Below are positions 41,063 to 42,182 of a stretch of DNA of 42,182 nucleotides, one piece after another; position 1 is the first letter of the stretch; every line of letters begins with the position of its first letter. The stretch spans positions 1-42,182 of the forward strand of contig DATJNS010000379.1 of the NCBI GenBank assembly GCA_035507915.1, read 5' to 3'. The stretch is from JACQAI01 sp035507915. Lineage in GTDB: Bacteria > Pseudomonadota > Alphaproteobacteria > Elsterales > Elsteraceae. The translations under genes were made by a program, and so were the position numbers. The notes below the pieces were generated by a model, which had not been told where the DNA came from, ran no database searches, and worked only from the letters and a program-made list of their open reading frames with translations.

Positions 41063-42133
41063 TCAGGCGACCTTCTTGCGGTTCAGCTCCAGGCGCGCGT
41101 CGACCAGCGTGACGATCTCGTCGAGCGCGGCCAGGCGCTTGCCGCGCTGCGCCGCGATCGCCTGCACCAGGCGGTCGACCCGCTCGATGTTGGGCGCACC
41201 GGCGAACAGCGCGCGCGCCGCCGAGGAGGGGCGCACCAGCCCATTGGCGGCCGCGGCGTATTTCTCGAACGGCACCAGGTCGTCAGGCTTGGCGCCCAGC
41301 TCGATGCACAGGTCGCGCACCCAGTTGTAGACCGTACGCGACGCCTCGAGGTCGCGATGCACCGCTTCCTTGATCATGATCGCGGCGTCCTTGGTGACGC
41401 AGCGGTAGTTGCCCGTGATCAGCATGGCCCACTTGGCGAGCGGCACGAACAGCGAGTCGTGGACCTTGAGCTTGACGGGCAGCTCGATCTTGCCCTCGGG
41501 CGCATCGAAGCGCACCGCCTCGATGCCGGCCTGCAGGTCGCGCAGGATCTGGGTGTGCTTGTCGGAGGCGAACGGTGCGACCTTGAAGTTGGTCGGCAGG
41601 GTGACGAGCAGGACGTTGACCTTCTCGTCGGGCGGACGGATCGCCTGTGGGTCCGGGCTGCATAGGGTCAGGCAGCCCGGATCGAAATTCTGCCACACCG
41701 TCGGATCGGTGAAGGCGGCGAGCAGGCCGTCGGTGTTGAGGCTGGAGATGCGCTTCAAGTAGGGCAGGGGGGGCATGTTCATGATCGACATGCACGGCAC
41801 CTTCGACTTCGCGATCGCGTCGAGCAGCTCGCGCACGCCGGGCGAACGATATTGCGGCTCCGTCATCGCGAGCCCGATCAGGTCGTAGTCGCTCGGCTTG
41901 ACCGCTCCCGGCGCCGCCGCCGACAGCTTGCCGGGCAGCTTGCGCGTGTCGATCTCGACCGGGTCCTTACGACCCTTGACCGGCATGCGGATGCGCGCGC
42001 CCTCCTGGTTGATCAGCTCCATCTCGGCGGGCAGGCAGATCAGCGTGACGTGATGCCCGGCCATCGCGAGCTTGGCGCCGAGCAGCGAGCCGTAGGACGC
42101 GCCGAGAATCAGAATCTTGTAGCTGGCAGGCAC
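41063..42133 (-). CDS. Ketopantoate reductase (ApbA/PanE)-like NAD(P)-binding protein
   Basis: A 356-residue protein with a Rossmann N-terminus (YKILILGASYGSLLGAKLAM, then VTLICLP) and an ApbA/PanE-type helical C-terminal domain (VPLAKWAMLITGNYRCVTKD, RDLEASRTVYNWVRDLCIEL). The Lys of LAKWAML aligns with the catalytic lysine. It is longer than typical PanE (about 300), and its Gly-rich loop is one residue shorter than GxGxxG. The block VNVLLVTLPTNFKVAPF is not typical of PanE. It may reduce another 2-oxo acid or act in opine-like or hydroxy-acid metabolism; pantothenate synthesis is not implied. The GTG start has a GGAGGA site. It converges on the SDR gene. Confidence 0.82.
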   Translation of the reverse strand: MPASYKILILGASYGSLLGAKLAMAGHHVTLICLPAEMELINQEGARIRMPVKGRKDPVEIDTRKLPGKLSAAAPGAVKPSDYDLIGLAMTEPQYRSPGVRELLDAIAKSKVPCMSIMNMPPLPYLKRISSLNTDGLLAAFTDPTVWQNFDPGCLTLCSPDPQAIRPPDEKVNVLLVTLPTNFKVAPFASDKHTQILRDLQAGIEAVRFDAPEGKIELPVKLKVHDSLFVPLAKWAMLITGNYRCVTKDAAIMIKEAVHRDLEASRTVYNWVRDLCIELGAKPDDLVPFEKYAAAANGLVRPSSAARALFAGAPNIERVDRLVQAIAAQRGKRLAALDEIVTLVDARLELNRKKVA

Positions 42134-42182
42134 GCGGGGATCCTCCCTGTTGGGCGCGGCGAGGTCGGGGCGATCGGGGCTC

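Overview
The window is 42,182 bases of very GC-rich, densely packed bacterial DNA with about 36 protein genes and no RNA gene, CRISPR array or insertion sequence that I could recognise. The organism is most likely an alphaproteobacterium. The reasons are the high GC with strong third-position bias, an alphaproteobacterial-type palindromic intergenic repeat at 1723-1817, a DUF1127 protein, glutathione-dependent formaldehyde dehydrogenase, and the abundance of LIV-type ABC and TRAP uptake systems. I cannot name the genus.

Layout. (1) 1-1702: a cut-off TPR lipoprotein gene and a divergent exported beta-propeller protein. (2) 1837-8427: a LIV-type ABC transporter (binding protein, LivH, a LivM-LivG fusion, LivF) interleaved with a ureohydrolase-fold enzyme and a type II dehydroquinase-fold protein. 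Both of these enzymes lack residues normally needed for catalysis. A DUF1127 gene and a 341-base gap with two perfect inverted repeats separate the two halves. (3) 8439-10041: formaldehyde dehydrogenase and an orphan response regulator. (4) 10174-18050: a tightly overlapped minus-strand operon of hydrogenase-4-like subunits (B, C, E, F, G, I) ending in a methyltransferase. The large subunit has lost the NiFe cysteine motifs, so this is a hydrogenase-related proton- or ion-pumping complex (Ehr type) rather than a hydrogenase. (5) 18319-20579: egtB and egtD for ergothioneine. (6) 20652-26653: a small lipoprotein, a membrane glycosyltransferase, a PAS-EAL phosphodiesterase and a sensor histidine kinase. 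(7) 26804-27724: an SMP-30/gluconolactonase-type enzyme. (8) 27737-41041: a catabolic region with hydantoinase/oxoprolinase subunits A and B, a GAF protein, a TRAP transporter, a PaaK-like CoA ligase, an MmgE/PrpD protein, a GntR/UTRA regulator, a PuuE-like deacetylase and an SDR. (9) 41063-42133: a ketopantoate-reductase-like protein.

How the genes may work together. The strongest new observation is in region 8. The same 16-base sequence, built on the perfect palindrome TTGTCCGGACAA, lies just upstream of the TRAP binding-protein operon (shared with the divergent TRAP membrane gene) and just upstream of the operon that encodes the GntR regulator (shared with the divergent SDR). This points to one autoregulated regulon for uptake and breakdown of a small, probably cyclic amide or carboxylated compound. 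The two other systems worth following are the LIV transporter with its two atypical enzymes, and the metal-free Ehr complex that has no visible electron-input subunit.
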